Of a stretch of DNA of 64,000 nt, positions 1 to 12,100 are shown one piece after another. Location: NCBI RefSeq assembly GCF_902167145.1, contig NC_050098.1:127670207-127734206 (forward strand), written 5' to 3'. The notes under the pieces were generated by a model. That model had not been told where the DNA came from. It did not search any database and was given only the letters and a program-made list of their open reading frames with translations. Position 1 is the stretch's first letter, and each line of letters begins with the position of its first letter. This DNA is from Zea mays. Lineage: Eukaryota; Streptophyta; Magnoliopsida; Poales; Poaceae. A program made the translations under genes and the position numbers.

Positions 1-1690
1 GCTGGAAGGTCCAGGGCCCCAAGTAAGCGTACCCCTTTTCATTTTCCCCACTGGCCTAGTTACCATGTTGACGGGTATTAACCCGTCCTTTTCTTATCAG
101 GGCCTCTTCTCCCTCTACCTCCAAAGTCGCTGCCACTGGTGAATCCGGCTCCCAGCAGCAGGTGTCTGTTGGCCTCGATGCTGGCGACCTGCCTCTGCCT
201 GCTACTACCGAGGTGGCACCATCGGGCCACCAGGTTCCGCCTGCCACTGCCGATGCGGCGTCGTTAGGCCCCCAGGTTCTGACTGCTGCTGCTACGGCAG
301 CGCTGTCAGGCCCCCAGGTTCCAGTTGCCACTGCCGAGGCAGCGCCGCCGGGCCCCCAGGCTCCAGCCGGGGGTCCAGTAGCAGCAGCATCACCAATGGC
401 TACTGCAGACCCAATGGCAGCGGCGATGTCGTCGATTATACCATCGGCAACGGCGAAAGACGCGGGGGGCGCGCCTGACTCCATCCCGCCACCCATTCCG
501 GAGGAGCTGGAGGTTATCCTTGGGTGGCGGCTCCAGACCAGCACTGGGCCAGAAACGATGTCGCTTCCCCTCCCTCGGGTGTTGTCCCGCGCTCATCAGG
601 CTCTCCGGGAGATCGAGGCGGTGATCCTGCGGGAGTGGGAGGGATCGAGACTGAGCACCAGCACCTTAGTGATTGGCGCACCCAGCTAGAGGAGCGTACC
701 AAGGCCGCGTCCTGCCAATTTGCTTCGGAGCGGTCCGAGCTTGAGTAGGAGCGTGAGGACCTCAAGGAGGACCTAGAGAAGGTGCTTGAGCGGGAGCGAG
801 AGGTGACCCGAGAGGAGAAAGGGCTGGTCAAGAAGAAAGAGCACTTGGACCAGAGGGAGGCGGTCATCACAGAATTTCATGAGAAGCTGAAAGCCTATAA
901 TGTGATGCTGGGGAAGCAGCAGGATGAGCAGACCGTGACTGAGGCAGCTCTGCAAAAGCTGCGGTAGGAGCTTGATGACAGGGCTAGCAACATTTCTCTC
1001 GCCGAGGAAAACCTCGAGGCGAAGGATGCCTCCCTGGAGGAGCGGGCGACGGATCTCGTTCGGCAGGAGAAGGACCTCGCCTAGAGGGAGGAGATGTGGG
1101 AAAGGCAGGAAAAGTTGTTGGCCGAGCACGAGTTCGAGGTGGAGGAGAAGGAGAAGAAACTGGAGGAGAAAGAGCGGACATTGGAGGAGCGGGTCCGCCG
1201 GTTCCAAGCGACGCAGGCAGCGCAGGTAGCCCAGACGGCGCAGGCGGCTCCGAGTTCCCAGGTGGTGGAGGCGATGAAGAAGACGCTAGAAGATCTCCGG
1301 GTGGAGCATCGCATCGGGGTCCAGCGTATCGCCGCATGGGCCGATGAGGCGAGCTCGGCTCTGGTGCCGCTGGGGGTGAGCCCCATCCCAGTGTCGAAGC
1401 AGTCGGTGTCCATCTCTGACGCGCTCCCTATGCTGGATTCCACTGCTGACCGCCTGCGACGCCTGGATCAGATCCTTGGCGCCTGCCTGGAGGCTGAGGG
1501 CAGCAGACTCTGCCGGGCGGTAATAGAGTACATCCTGACGTGCTTCCGGAGCCACGACCCGACCATCTCCTTGGGGCCGGTGATCGCCGGTCCGGTGGCC
1601 GATACCAAAGACGCCGCCTGGGGGAGCGTACAAGATGCTGTAGACATGGTGGCCAAGCGCTTCCAGCGGGATCCCGCTGACAATGAGTAG
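1..1690 (+). pseudogene. Antisense ORF of the Tat element (spliced, coiled-coil), broken
   Basis: This ORF lies beyond integrase and runs opposite to gag-pol, as in several Tat elements, where the product is often annotated as a putative gypsy-type transposon protein of unknown role. Only its 3' part is in the window. A likely intron spans 23-100, with donor GTAAGC after CCCCAA and acceptor TTCTTATCAG; the frame stays open across the junction and continues to 689. The first part is rich in Ala, Pro, Thr and Val. From about 750 to 1,230 the sequence is a Glu/Lys/Arg-rich heptad-like coiled coil, followed by a more globular C terminus ending at 1,690. The reading frame of the second half (524-1,690) differs from the first, so there is a frameshift between them. 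Three in-frame TAG codons (746, 965 and 1,082) stand where CAG would fit. It is probably nonfunctional. Confidence 0.7.
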
Positions 1691-2649
1691 CCGGATCTGC
1701 GCAGAGAAAGCAAAAGTTCCACTGGGAAGCGTCTTATCATATTTTGGTTTTGTAAGATACTTTTAAGTACTACTTGTCAAGCAACATTACAACTTATCTG
1801 CATGATGCTTTCCCTTTGTTATGTTTGTTGTTGTCAACTTCTTCCCTGGTACTTGGCCCCTCTGAAATGTGGTCTCTACTTGTCGAGGCTGGATGTCAGT
1901 ATATGTAAGGAAGAGCTGGTGACCTGGCTCCCAGGAGGTTATTTCGACTGGGACCCGGACCTGCACACAGCCTTAGCTAGGGAGTTTCAGTAGTGCACTC
2001 ATCGGACCCATTAACTGTTATCATTCATCCTTTGACTTACGCAACAGGACCTGTAGTATTTAGGCTGGGGAGCTGACCCGTGTGTCCGGACCCCCTCGAT
2101 CACGGCTTCTAATTACTATGGTACTCGTCGCATGGTGTTGGAGTGCGTAGGCTTACGGTACGGGACCAGGCTAAGCAGCCACGCAGCTCCGGACCTCCCC
2201 ATGAGATGTGTGTCCTTTTTTTAGAGCCGGATCTCAGGTTTCCAGACCTACAGGACTATAGTTCTGGGTAATAGGACACTCGCCACAGAGCAGCAGAGCG
2301 TGTGAGCTTAGGGTACTGGACCAAGCTAAGCGGCTGCACGGCTCTGGACGATTATTCGTTCTCTTCGATTGGCCCCCAGGCTACACAGCCTGGCTATTCA
2401 ATCCGGATGTCAATATACCAGCAATGGAGGGAATCCGTATGGGTGGGTTAGATAAAAATAATGGTTGCAAGCTTAAGAAGAATAAAACCACCATAAAGCA
2501 AATCTGGGGGGTCATCTTCTCTTCATAACTTGATGTTCATGAGCGTAAACCAACAAACCGGGTTTATAAGGGCGGACCTTACCGGGCTGGCGTATATATA
2601 TGTGCTACCTAGTTACAAAGGAAGAAAACTACATTCCCCACCTTTGCTT
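1691..2649. other. Noncoding spacer between antisense ORF and integrase of the Tat element
   Basis: About 960 bases separate the end of the antisense ORF from the end of integrase. No conserved domain is visible in any frame. A short plus-strand ORF (1,802-1,993) follows the antisense ORF but has no recognised motif. The spacer probably holds the 3' ends of two convergent transcripts. Confidence 0.6.
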
Positions 2650-3980
2650 TTATGGGAAGAACTTACGGAGGTGCTCTATGTTCCAGGGATTGGGCAGAGG
2701 CTCTCCTTCAGTTGTGGCGAGGCGGACACACCCGGGTCGGCATACTTCCGTTACCTTGAAGGGTCCTTCCCAGCTGGGGGAGAGTTTGTGGAGCCTTTCT
2801 CGGTTCAGTACTCGCCTTAGGACTAGGTCCCCGACCCTGAGCTCCCTACTATGCACGAATCGTTGGTGGTAACGCCTGAGTGCTTGGTTGTACCGTGCAT
2901 TTTGGATGGCTGCTTGCCATCTACGCTCGTCGATGAAGTCCATGTCTTCACGCCGCAGCTGTCCCTGCATAGATTCCTCGAAAGCCTGGACCCGAGGGGA
3001 GCCCATGATGATTTTCGGGGGAAGACAGGCTTCGGACCCATAGACCAGGAAGAACGAGGTCTCCTCGGTGGCTCGGTTGGGTGTTGTCCGGTTCCCCCAT
3101 AGCACGGATGGGAGTTCACTGACCCAATTCGCACCATGCTTCTTCAAGTAGTCGTAGGTGCGCATCTTGAGTCCCCTGAGGATCTCTGCATTTGCCCTTT
3201 CTGCTTGGCCATTGCTCCTGGGGTGGGCTACGGATGTGAAGCAGAGCTGGGTGCCGATGCCCTCACAATATTCCTGGAAGACCCGACTTGTAAACTGGTT
3301 CCATTGTCCGTAATGATACGGTTTGGGACCCCAAATCTACATACGATGGACTTGAGGAAGGCGACAACGGCACCCTGGGTGATGTTGACCATAGGGGTGG
3401 CCTCTGGCCACTTAGGGAACTTGTCTATGGCGACGAAGAGGTACCGGTACCCACCAACGGCCCTGGGAAATGGCCCCAGGATATCCACCCCCATACGGCG
3501 AATGGCCAAGAGGGTGGAATCATCTGTAGGGTCTGAGCTGGTGTGTGTATCTGTTTTGCATGGAATTGACACGCCTTGCAGGACTTTACCATCTCAGCTG
3601 CATCCTGGAGAGCGGTTGGCGAGTAGAAGCCATGCTGGAAGGCCTTACCGACCAGTGTGCGGGATGATGAATGACTTCTGCACTCTCCTCCATGGATCTC
3701 CGTGAGCAACTCACGACCCTCCTCCTGGGGTAATGCATCGCATGTGAATGTCGTTGGCGCCGTGGCGGTAGAGATCCGCTTCCACCACTGCGTAGCTCTT
3801 AGCCAACCGCACTATGCGTTCTTCGGACACATGGTCTTCAGGAAGGATATTCTCCTTCAGGTAGTCCCGGATCTCGGAGATCCATGCATCGGGACCACTC
3901 TGAGATATTGGTTGCGGCGCTAAGGGGCTGGCAGGCCCCCCTGTAGCACACACAGTCTTTGGTGGGTTCTGGGACGCCAC
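2650..3980 (-). pseudogene. Integrase domain of Tat gypsy pol, frameshifted
   Basis: This region encodes the integrase that inserts retrotransposon cDNA. Pieces read in order on the minus strand. The segment 3,425-3,709 has the N-terminal HHCC zinc finger (EIHGGEC, then CKACQFH). The segment 3,228-3,572 has the start of the catalytic core, with DILGPFP and TDNGTS supplying the two aspartates. Around 3,170-3,240 the motif HPRSNGQAERAN supplies the glutamate. The segment 2,650-3,165 holds the C-terminal part, ending in a WEGPFKV-type region typical of gypsy integrases. The pieces are in different frames, so at least two frameshifts break the gene. The catalytic residues themselves remain readable. 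Confidence 0.85.
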
Positions 3981-4002
3981 CAGGACCGCTAGCTTCGAGG
4001 TG

Positions 4003-4467
4003 CTAGTCTCGCCCCCTACGCCTAGTTCGGTAGGCTGGGGCGGTGGGTCTCAGCAGCCGCCTTTCTAAGATGCCCTCGGGCACGGGTGCCCAAGTTGATG
4101 CCTTCACGGAGAGGTCATCTATCGCTGAGTTGTTGGCCCGAGGAACATGTTGCAGTTCCAAGGTTGTGAAGTCTTTCTCCAGTTTCCTCACGTGAAGAAG
4201 GTAGGCTGCGAGCCTAGGCTCATTGCAGCTACACTCTCCGCGGACTTGCTTGATGATCAGCTGGGAGTCTCCCTTCACCAGGAGCTGGCGGATCCCCAGG
4301 GATAGGGTTGCCGACAAGCCGAAGATCAGCGCCTCGTACTCTGCCATGTTGTTGGTGGCCTCGAACTCAAGGTGCACCATGTACTTCACTTGATCTCCGC
4401 TTGGATCGATGAGGATCACCTCGGCCCCGCCAACTTGTTGGCAGGCAGATCCGTCGAAGTAGAGCAT
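4003..4467 (-). pseudogene. Second (archaeal-type) RNase H domain of the Tat element
   Basis: A stand-alone RNase H lies between the pol-linked RNase H and integrase. Visible landmarks are YFDGSAC (first Asp), ATNNMAEYEAL (Glu), KGDSQLI (second Asp) and NSAIDDLS near the C terminus, where family members usually have an N-x-x-AD-x-L motif. This second domain is the hallmark of the Tat/Ogre branch of plant gypsy elements. It resembles cellular plant and archaeal RNase H1 more than the RNase H fused to gypsy reverse transcriptase. Its start overlaps the end of the preceding RNase H reading frame. It sits in a damaged pol gene and is not expected to be made as part of an intact polyprotein. Confidence 0.85.
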
Positions 4468-5928
4468 CCAGTGGGGCTCGGTGAAGACTGGACCCTAGGC
4501 TCCGTAGGTGTGGGGTCCGAACCAGGACCCGGACCCCCAGGGACGCTTGAGGGGGGGTCCGAACCAGGACCTGACTCTTGATGGCATGGCGAGGTCGGAA
4601 GTCCAGCTGGAACTCAGCGAGTTCCGTGGCCCATTTGGCGATGTTGCCTGTGGCGTTAGAGTTGTGGAGGATGGCCCTTAATGGGAAGGAGGTCACCACC
4701 ACAATCCTGTGCGCTTGGAAATAATGGCGCAGCTTCCTGGACGCGACAAGCACAGCATAGAGGAGTTTGTGCGTTTCAAGGTACCTGGTTTTCGCCTCAC
4801 GAAGGACCTCGCTGACGTAGTAGACCGGCCTTTGGATGGTTCGAACCCCTGCAGCTGGTCCCGAGTCCTCAGGTTCCTGGCTTTCTGGTGCCGATCTCTC
4901 GACGACCAGCACCATGCTCACCGCTTCCGCGACCACCGTGACGTATAAATACAGTGGCTCCTCTGGTTCCGAAGCTACCAATATTGGCAGGGACACCAAG
5001 TGCTGCTTCAACTCCTGGAAGGCTTGCTCCGCCTCTTCGGTCCAAGAGAAGGGCCCGGACTTCCGCAGCAGTTTGAAGAAGGGCAGCGCTCTCTCAGCCA
5101 GCCTCGAAATGAAGCGGCTAAGGGCGGCTAATGATCCCATAAGCTTCTGGACGTCCTTGACTCAGGCCGGGGGCCTCATTGCCTCGATCGCTCTGATTTT
5201 CTCCAGGTTTGCTTCAATGCCCGGTACGAAACCAGGAATCCTAGCAACTTCCCAGCGGAAATGCCAAAAACGCATTTGTCCGGGTTCAGCTTTGTGAGGG
5301 TTGCCCGTAGCTTGTCGAAGACCAGGGTTAAGTCCTCCACTAGGATTGACCTTCTCTTAGTCTTGACTACAATGTCATCGACGTAGACTTCTACTTTGTC
5401 CCTAATCAGGTCCCCGAAAGTCTTACTCATCCCCCGTACAAATGTAGGCAGGGCGTTTTTCAGACCGTACGACATAACAACATAGCAGTAAAGCCCATCC
5501 ACTGTTACAAAAGTGGTATGCTTCCTATCTTCCCTAGACATCTGGATTTGATGGAAACCAGAGTAAGCGTCTAAGAATGACAATAGGTCACATCCGGAGG
5601 TAGAATCCACGATCTGGTCTATACGTGGCAGTGGGTACGGGTCCTTGGGACAGGCCTTATTCAGGCTGGTGTAGTCAATGCACATCCGAAGCTTCCCATT
5701 CGCCTTGGGGATGATGACCGGGTTGGCTAGCCATATTGGGTGATGAACCTCTTCGATGAAGCCAGCGTCTAGCAGCTTCCGGACCTCCTTTCGGATGAAG
5801 TCCTGCCGCTCAACAGATTGTCTGCGAGGCTTCTGACTCACCGGCCTGGCGTCGGGGTTGATCTTCAGGCGGTGCTCGATCACCTCCCTGGGGATCCCAG
5901 GCATCTGCGACGGCTCCCATGCGAACAC
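4367..5928 (-). pseudogene. Reverse transcriptase and linked RNase H of Tat gypsy pol
   Basis: The segment 5,176-5,928 encodes the reverse transcriptase fingers and palm. Visible motifs are CIDYTSLNKACPKDPYPLP, FLDAYSGFHQI and the catalytic YVDDIVVK near the C-terminal third. The usual GLKNAGATFQR box reads GLKNALPTFVRGM here, which suggests decay. The segment 4,367-5,140 carries the thumb/connection (FFKLLRKSGPFSWTEEAE) and the linked RNase H (PVYYVSEVL, then ETHKLLYAVLVASRKLRHYF). The two segments are in different frames, so a frameshift separates them near 5,140-5,176. After about 4,590 the reading frame runs into repeated VLVRTP-type sequence that looks like an expanded or degenerate linker. 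The domain order and spacing otherwise match gypsy pol. Confidence 0.88.
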
Positions 5929-6166
5929 GTCGGCATTTGCCTGGAGGAAGGCAACGAGCGTGAGTTCCTATTTCTCGTCCAGATCACCCGCAATGCGAGT
6001 GGTCTGGGTGGAATCCGTAGCGAGCCGGATGGCTTTGACAGGGACACCATCCGCTCCGGCTGGTTGTACCTTTGGCGCCTTGGGGGCGCCTTGGTACCGG
6101 AGGTTGAGGGATTCCTTCCTCCGTCGTCTGGGCAAGCAGTCTCTGCCGCCAGAGCGTGCAACTTCT

Positions 6167-7012
6167 CTACGGCCGCAAGTGCGGCGGCACGGTCACCCTG
6201 CACGGTGAGGACCCCAATCGGGGATGGCATCTTGAGGACCAAATACCCATAATGGCAATGGCCATGAACCGGTATAGGGTTGGCCTGCCAATGATGGAGT
6301 TAAAGGGGAGGTTGACTTCCGCAACATTGAACACGACGTTCTCCTTGCGAAAGTTCTCCTCTGTCCCGAACGTAACTGGGAGTGCGATGCTCCCAAGGGG
6401 ATACACCGGTTGTGGGCCCACTCTGGAGAATGGGCGTGAGTGCCCCAGACGGGACCCCGGGATTTGCAGCTGCCTGAATGCAGCATGGCTGATGACGTTG
6501 AGGCCTGCCCCGTCGTCAATCAACACATGGTGCAGCCGCATGTTGGCGATGACAGGGGCGGTGATGAGTGGCAGTATGCCGGCCCCTGCCATGTTGTCGA
6601 GGCAGTCGGATGCCCCGAAGGAGATGGTGGTGCTCCTCCATCGTTGATGTGGGGTAGCCTTCGGGACCCGTGGAGTTGCCGACAGGACCTCACGGCGCAG
6701 GGACTTAACGTTCCTGCGGGAGGTGAGTTCCCAGCTCCCGCCATACATGACGTACAGCTTCTTGCGGCGGTCGCTGTCATCCCCGGAGTTGGAATCTCCA
6801 AGGAAGACGTCCTTGAGGTCCCCCTCGGGTGGTTGATACCCGAGTTCTCGTTCTCCCGCACCCACCTTGTCATCGTCGACCCTCTCCTTTCCAGACCGGC
6901 GACAGGGCGGGGAGCCGTCCTTGGACGACTGCTCACACCGCTCACTGACGCGTTTCGCAAGCTTGATGATCTCGCGGCATTCCGAGGCGCTGTGGAGAGC
7001 GTTGGGATGCAT
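6167..7012 (-). pseudogene. Aspartic protease region of the Tat element (gag C terminus to protease)
   Basis: A 281-codon open segment begins with a charged region (HSASECREIIKLA) like the zone that follows gag in Tat elements. It then has the retropepsin core: VLIDDGAGLNVIS, where plant Tat proteases usually have an IDGGS-type motif, and further on LPFNSIIGRPTLYRF, which is a strongly conserved C-terminal protease block. The second Asp and the Gly are kept, but the following small residue is Ala rather than Ser or Thr. About 240 bases between this segment and the reverse transcriptase are in another frame (5,880-6,242), consistent with one or two indels. Confidence 0.78.
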
Positions 7013-7073
7013 TGGCCACGAGCCGTTGTTGCCTCCCTGTGGCCGAGGGCGCTTATTACGCTCGCCCCGTCCT

Positions 7074-8340
7074 CTAGTCGCGGCTGCGACAATCGGAGCG
7101 GCAACCTGCGGCTTCTGATAGTCGCGGTTCTTCTTCTTTTTGCCGTTCTAGGAGACTGCACCGGAGCCTCCCATTTGGTCGACTCTTGGTTTGCGGCGCC
7201 GAGTGCCATGCACGACCCTCGGTTGCTCTACCGCACTTATCTGCCAGAGTGAAGAGAGTGGAGACAGTCTCCACATCGTGTGTGGCTAACTTCTCCAACA
7301 TCTTCTCATCACGTACTCCCCAGCGGAAGGCCGTGATGATAGAGGCATCTGATATACGAGGTATGGTGCCCTGTATCTTGGTGAAGCGGGATATGAACGT
7401 CCGGAGAGTCTCCCCGGGATCCTGTCTTACTGCGTGGAGGTGGGCCTCCACACCGTGTTGCTGGTAAGCGCTGGCGAAGTTCGCAACAAACCGTGCACAG
7501 AGCTCTTCCCAAGAGTAGATTGACCCTGGGGTGAGATTCACGAGCCAAGTCCGGGCAGGTCCAGACAAGGCGACATGAAAATATGTTGCCATCACAGCGG
7601 TGTTCCCACCTGCTGCTGTGATAGCAGTGACGTACACCTGCAGGAATTCCGACGGGTTTGACATTTCGTCGTATTTTTCTAGTAGGTGCGGTCAGAACTT
7701 GGGTGGCCACGATGTCGCGTGGAGATGATCTGCGAGAGCGGCGCAGCCCACGCCGACCAAGGGGACACCCGCTTGGGACCGGGTGCCCATTGGGGCCTGC
7801 GGTGCTACCGCAGCGAAGTCTTGATCAAGGTTGCAACCCTCGATATTTTGGCGGCGCTCGCGCGCCCTTTCTAAAGAGACTCGGGCGTCCTCTCCCGCAC
7901 GCCTGCGGTTGAGCTCGGCCCGGAGGTCGTTGGTCTGTGTTCCCCTTACTGAGGGCGAGCGCACAGACGCCAACGCCTCATGTTGGCACCGGGATGACCG
8001 TGGCCTCGACCTGGTCGAGGTAGAATGTGTCATGCCAAGCAGCCGGTCGACGTCGTCCCGCCACTGCTCCATGGCCCCCCGGCGAGGCCGTGGAGCTTGG
8101 AAGGTGACGCAGCAACTCCCTGGCTGCTGACAATGCTCCCGGAGCCGCCCTCGACGGAGTCCGGGATGTCTGCACAGTTGTATGCTGTCGTGCAGCGTGC
8201 ACAGCAGAAGTGCCCGATACTGGGCGGTTGGGAACCTGTGGTGTGGAAGAAACAACTTCTTCCTCCACCAGGAAATCCGTTGATGTCTCGGCGCGGTGCT
8301 TCACGATTTGCACCATCATGCTGAGCAAGGAAACAAGCAA
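7074..8340 (-). pseudogene. gag of the Tat element, frameshifted
   Basis: The segment 7,074-7,664 matches the plant retrotransposon gag core, with ATYFHVALSGPARTWLVNL, SWEELCARFVANF and a following FTKIQGTIPRISD region. This is the capsid-like domain that coats element RNA. Upstream, 7,978-8,340 on the minus strand starts with a Met-rich stretch and VQIVKHRAET just after the primer binding site, and is probably the true N terminus. The two are in different frames, and the stretch between them (about 7,665-7,980) is Arg-rich and not clearly readable. Gag therefore has at least one frameshift. No zinc knuckle was recognised, which is common in Tat gags. Confidence 0.8.
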
Positions 8341-8352
8341 AAACCTAATGCC

Positions 8353-8374
8353 TAGCCCCGTACCAGGCGCGCCA
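8353..8374 (-). promoter_or_regulatory. Primer binding site of the Tat element
   Basis: On the minus strand the 5' LTR ends in CCGACA at 8,377. After two bases comes TGGCGCGCC and CTGGTAC, a TGG-starting site in the right place for tRNA-primed minus-strand DNA synthesis. The tRNA species was not determined. Confidence 0.7.
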
Positions 8375-8625
8375 AATGTCGGAGAGGGAATTCTCCGGCC
8401 GGGTGGCAGAGTGCACCCACCCTTAATCCTAAGATGAGGAAGGGGCTTAGGCGTTTTGCCTGTCTGGCTAAGCGATCACCGAGCACATGAACACGAGAGA
8501 GTTTAGAGTGGTTTGGGCCACTGGAGCGTAATACCCTACTCCATTGTATGTTGGATTGTTGTGGAAGCTTGAGAGCTGAGAGTCTGAGTCTAAGTTGGGC
8601 CTGAGTCTAACTTGTCGTGTGCCCT

Positions 8626-8636
8626 CCCTTTTATAG
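8626..8636 (-). promoter_or_regulatory. TATA box of the Tat 5' LTR
   Basis: CTATAAAAGGG on the minus strand lies about 250 bases before the LTR end, the expected place for the U3/R boundary of this LTR. The upstream U3 is now 8.3 kb away because of the LARD insertion, so the promoter is probably dead. Confidence 0.6.
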
Positions 8637-9165
8637 CTCGAAGGGGGGCACATACAAGGGTGCTGAGCCCCGACATGTGGGCCTAGGGGCAAAACAGAGG
8701 GAACTCATATAGAAGTATTCAATGTCAATGCTGCCCAGAAGATCTCTGAGTGCCATAATGTCTGTAGCGTATACAATATTGATATCCTGCGCTGCTTCCT
8801 TGGAAACACGCGAGCCATGATGAGTACAGTGCATGTCGCAGCACAGGCGCACTACTTACCAACGGAATGGATAGGCACGCCGCCTGCAAGATGGTTTGGT
8901 CGCCGTCCGTCAGAGGAGTGGACATGGCACATTTAATACTGAGGCAGCACCACGCCTGCCAGCGGAGTTGCAGGGCTCATTAAATGCCGAGGCGACACAT
9001 CACTCGCCAGTGGAATAGACAGGCGGCGTGTCCTATCCGCAATAAATGCAGCGCCGCGCGACCCAGAGGCCTTACGTCAGGCTTCGCCCACTGGCTCACG
9101 TCACGGGCAGCGAGCCATGTGGCGGCATCGGGTCTCCGCCTGAGTAGGGAGCAGAAGTGTACTGG

Positions 9166-9170
9166 GTATG
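9166..9170. other. Left target-site duplication of the LARD (GTATG)
   Basis: GTATG directly precedes the LARD end and is repeated at 17,460-17,464 directly after the other end. A perfect 5-bp duplication proves insertion as a unit. Confidence 0.95.
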
Positions 9171-12100
9171 TGTCACACCCGGTTTTAAGGGACAAAGCCG
9201 GGTGCATCTCATACATGCGCCAAGAAGACAACATATATAATAACAGAGTGTATAGAGATAATGTCACAATATAATCAGAGTATTTATTACATAGCGGAAG
9301 TCTTACAAAATAAAAGGTAAATATAAAATGAACTAAGGATCGTCCTTGGCGCAAGTCAACTGGGAGACGCCACCTAGATCGAATCGAACTCCACGATACA
9401 TGACTCCTCTTGAACCACCTGTTCTTCTCCTGTGGGGGGTGTGAGACAGCAAGAGTGAGCTCACATACGTTCATCGCTCAACAAGTTGTGTGGAAATAAT
9501 GTGCATGAACTCGCCAAAGGTGGGAGCTCACGTGAAGTGTAAGGCTTACCAAAGAGGATGGTTAGAGCTGAGCATTGCTTTTAAAGTTGGTCAAAATTTT
9601 ATTAGCAATTACTAAGTATAAGTAAATACCAAACCATAATAAATAATAGAACAAAATTAATAAATAATCCCATGCGAATGCATATGACAAATTGAATTTA
9701 GGTTCCATAAATTAATCATCAGAGAGTCCTGAGCTGCTCATGACCGTGAGCTCGGCTAGTATACCAGTTTTACACTCTGCAGAGGTTGTACCCTTTACCC
9801 ACAAGTCGTGTATCCCATGTCGCCAGGGTTAGCTAGACCCTTAGACACTACCGAGGTGAATGGCTAGGGATCCACTACGAGGCATTTACAAAGTTCCACT
9901 AGCTTCCGAAAACCCGCTACAATTTATGGGAAGAGCACTTGCAAGAATCCCCCGTCTGACCGTCATCGCAGCAAAATCAACCCGAGAACCTCCTTGCATG
10001 CAATCCCCTACTGCCCTTGCCCCTTGCAGGTAAGGTAGTCTTCCACTAGCTTTCCTAGTTAGTTGGCCAAGGGCGTCCCATTAAACCCTTGTGGTGGCAC
10101 GTGTTTCTCAAGTTAAGCTCCATGTTCAAATTAACATTTAATGATCTTGACATGAACATAAATAGAATAACACAATAACTGGAACATGCATATAATAAAA
10201 TATTATCCCAAAACCATGTAAAGCAATAGCAAAACTACCCAAGTGATTCATTGATAACAAGGTAAAATGGAATAACAATCTAGGGTGACCTATTGGGTCC
10301 CATCAAAATTAAACCTATGCATGAATAAGTGACATTAAAGAACATTATTGGGTATAAAAAGTGGTCAAGGGCACAACTTGCCTCGCACTTGAGAATCCAG
10401 ATAACAGGATGAACTTCAGGTGACTCGCAACCGCACTGCTAGTCGTAGCAATACAAACAGACATGGTATAGACAAAATTAACATCACACCAATCATAAGT
10501 ACAAACTGAATAATAATGATCTACGCGTTGCTATGAGATCACGGGTTCGAAAACCACTAAAATCGGAGTTAGGGTTATTAAGTTATGATTTTCTAAAGTT
10601 ATTTAATGCCTAGAATAGAGTTATTCATGTGGATAATTTTAAATTAAGTTTCATGGTTAGACAAAGATACCATGTGATAAACAATACTTAAAAAATAAAT
10701 GCCACTGGAATGAATCAATTTGGAGTTATATATTTTAAGTTATGAATTTCTGAAGGTTTTATGTGTTTTGTACAAGATTAAATAGGATATAAATTTTATT
10801 GTAACATTCATGTCAAAACAGTGGTACTAAATGATAAACAATAATAGTACAAAATTATATAAATTGGAATGACTAAATTTGGACTAATTATGCATTTTCT
10901 ATGAATTAAACACACTCTAGTATTTATTTTTGCATTAAAAAGTATTTTCCAAATAAATTTATTTGATTTTCTAACTATCTGGACCGAGCACTAAATCTAT
11001 AAAAACACGGGGGCAAAAACATAAGTGTTCCCCAGACCCAGCCCAACCCTAAGGTGGACGGCGGGTTCTAATTCTGGCAACTGGAGAGTCTCTTTAGAAA
11101 AGTTGCAGCGCCAAAGGGGTATCATCTAATGTGGGCCGTCTGATCTCAAGTGGGTGGCTCAAATTAGATCATTCCCCACTCGAACCGGTACGACACCAGG
11201 ACTGTAGGATCTAAGATCCGTGGCCCCAACTCTCCCACGCCATGACAAACCCCCAGCCCACGGATCCAACGGCTCAGCTTCAATTGGACGATCGGGGTCT
11301 ATCTTCTAATCTCGGCCGCCTAAGGAACTATCAACGGTCCAGGCCCTTTCTTCCTCCGCCGCCCAGGTCAGTCGACGGCAAGGGTCTGTCGCGCGATGCT
11401 CCCTCTACCGGCGAACCCAGAACCGGCCCTACGGTTGATAACTTCCTTCCCCAGAACGTGCTATGCGCAGATAGAAACAAAGCGAAACAGATCCTGGGTC
11501 TCTTACCACAATGCGCGCAGAGGGGACGACGATCCACGACGACAGGCGGAATATCGACGGCGGCGGAATCCTGGCGAGAAATTCACCGAGCTCTGCCACC
11601 GCATCCGTAGTTCTGGCGGTAGCAGAAGGTTCGCGATGACCCAACGATGCTCCGCTACCTCACATCACTCAACCTCTTCGTATGAATCCCTCACCTCTCC
11701 CTGTACTTCGCTGGTGATGGTGGCTGCGGTAGATCTCCCATTTCCCTCTGTCTCTCCATGACGGCACAGAGGGGGCGGGCGTGGCTGGGACGTGTAGGGG
11801 CAGAGGCGGGCTCGAGATGGCGGATAGATGAGGGTATGTTACTTGTACCCAGGAGTCCGGCCGAGAAGGCAACAGTCAAGGCGAGCTCCCAGGCGCGATC
11901 CACGGCGAGAGGTTCGGTGTTTAGTTGGGGAAGGAGCTACTGATAGTTGGGTCCCACACGCAGAGTAATCCAGCGCGCGGCGCGGACACGGAAGGGGCAC
12001 CGAGCGCTGACTGGGTTGGCGCATATCGGCTGACAGGATGGTCCACACGGCAGTGACATAGGTGCCGATCCGGTTGGTTGGGCTGGTCAAGCGAGGTTGG

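Larger units (their letters stand above)
8377..9170 (-). repeat. Tat element 5' LTR, 3' segment (before LARD insertion)
   Basis: This is the R-U5 side of the 5' LTR, read on the minus strand; its outer part is at 17,465-17,856 beyond the LARD insertion. Without the insertion the LTR is about 1,186 bp. It ends in CA next to the primer binding site. Confidence 0.85.

Noticed and set aside
3136..3705. Plus-strand ORFs over the gypsy pol region
   Set aside because: They are antisense shadows of integrase and reverse transcriptase, which have catalytic motifs on the minus strand.
8980..9474. A 164-codon minus-strand ORF
   Set aside because: It spans the junction of the LARD and the Tat LTR, so it was created by the insertion; the LARD half recurs at 13,879-14,289 with a different continuation.
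11242..11610. An ORF conserved in both LARD LTRs (also 16,056-16,424)
   Set aside because: The conservation only reflects the young LTR duplication; no domain, start context or codon bias supports coding.
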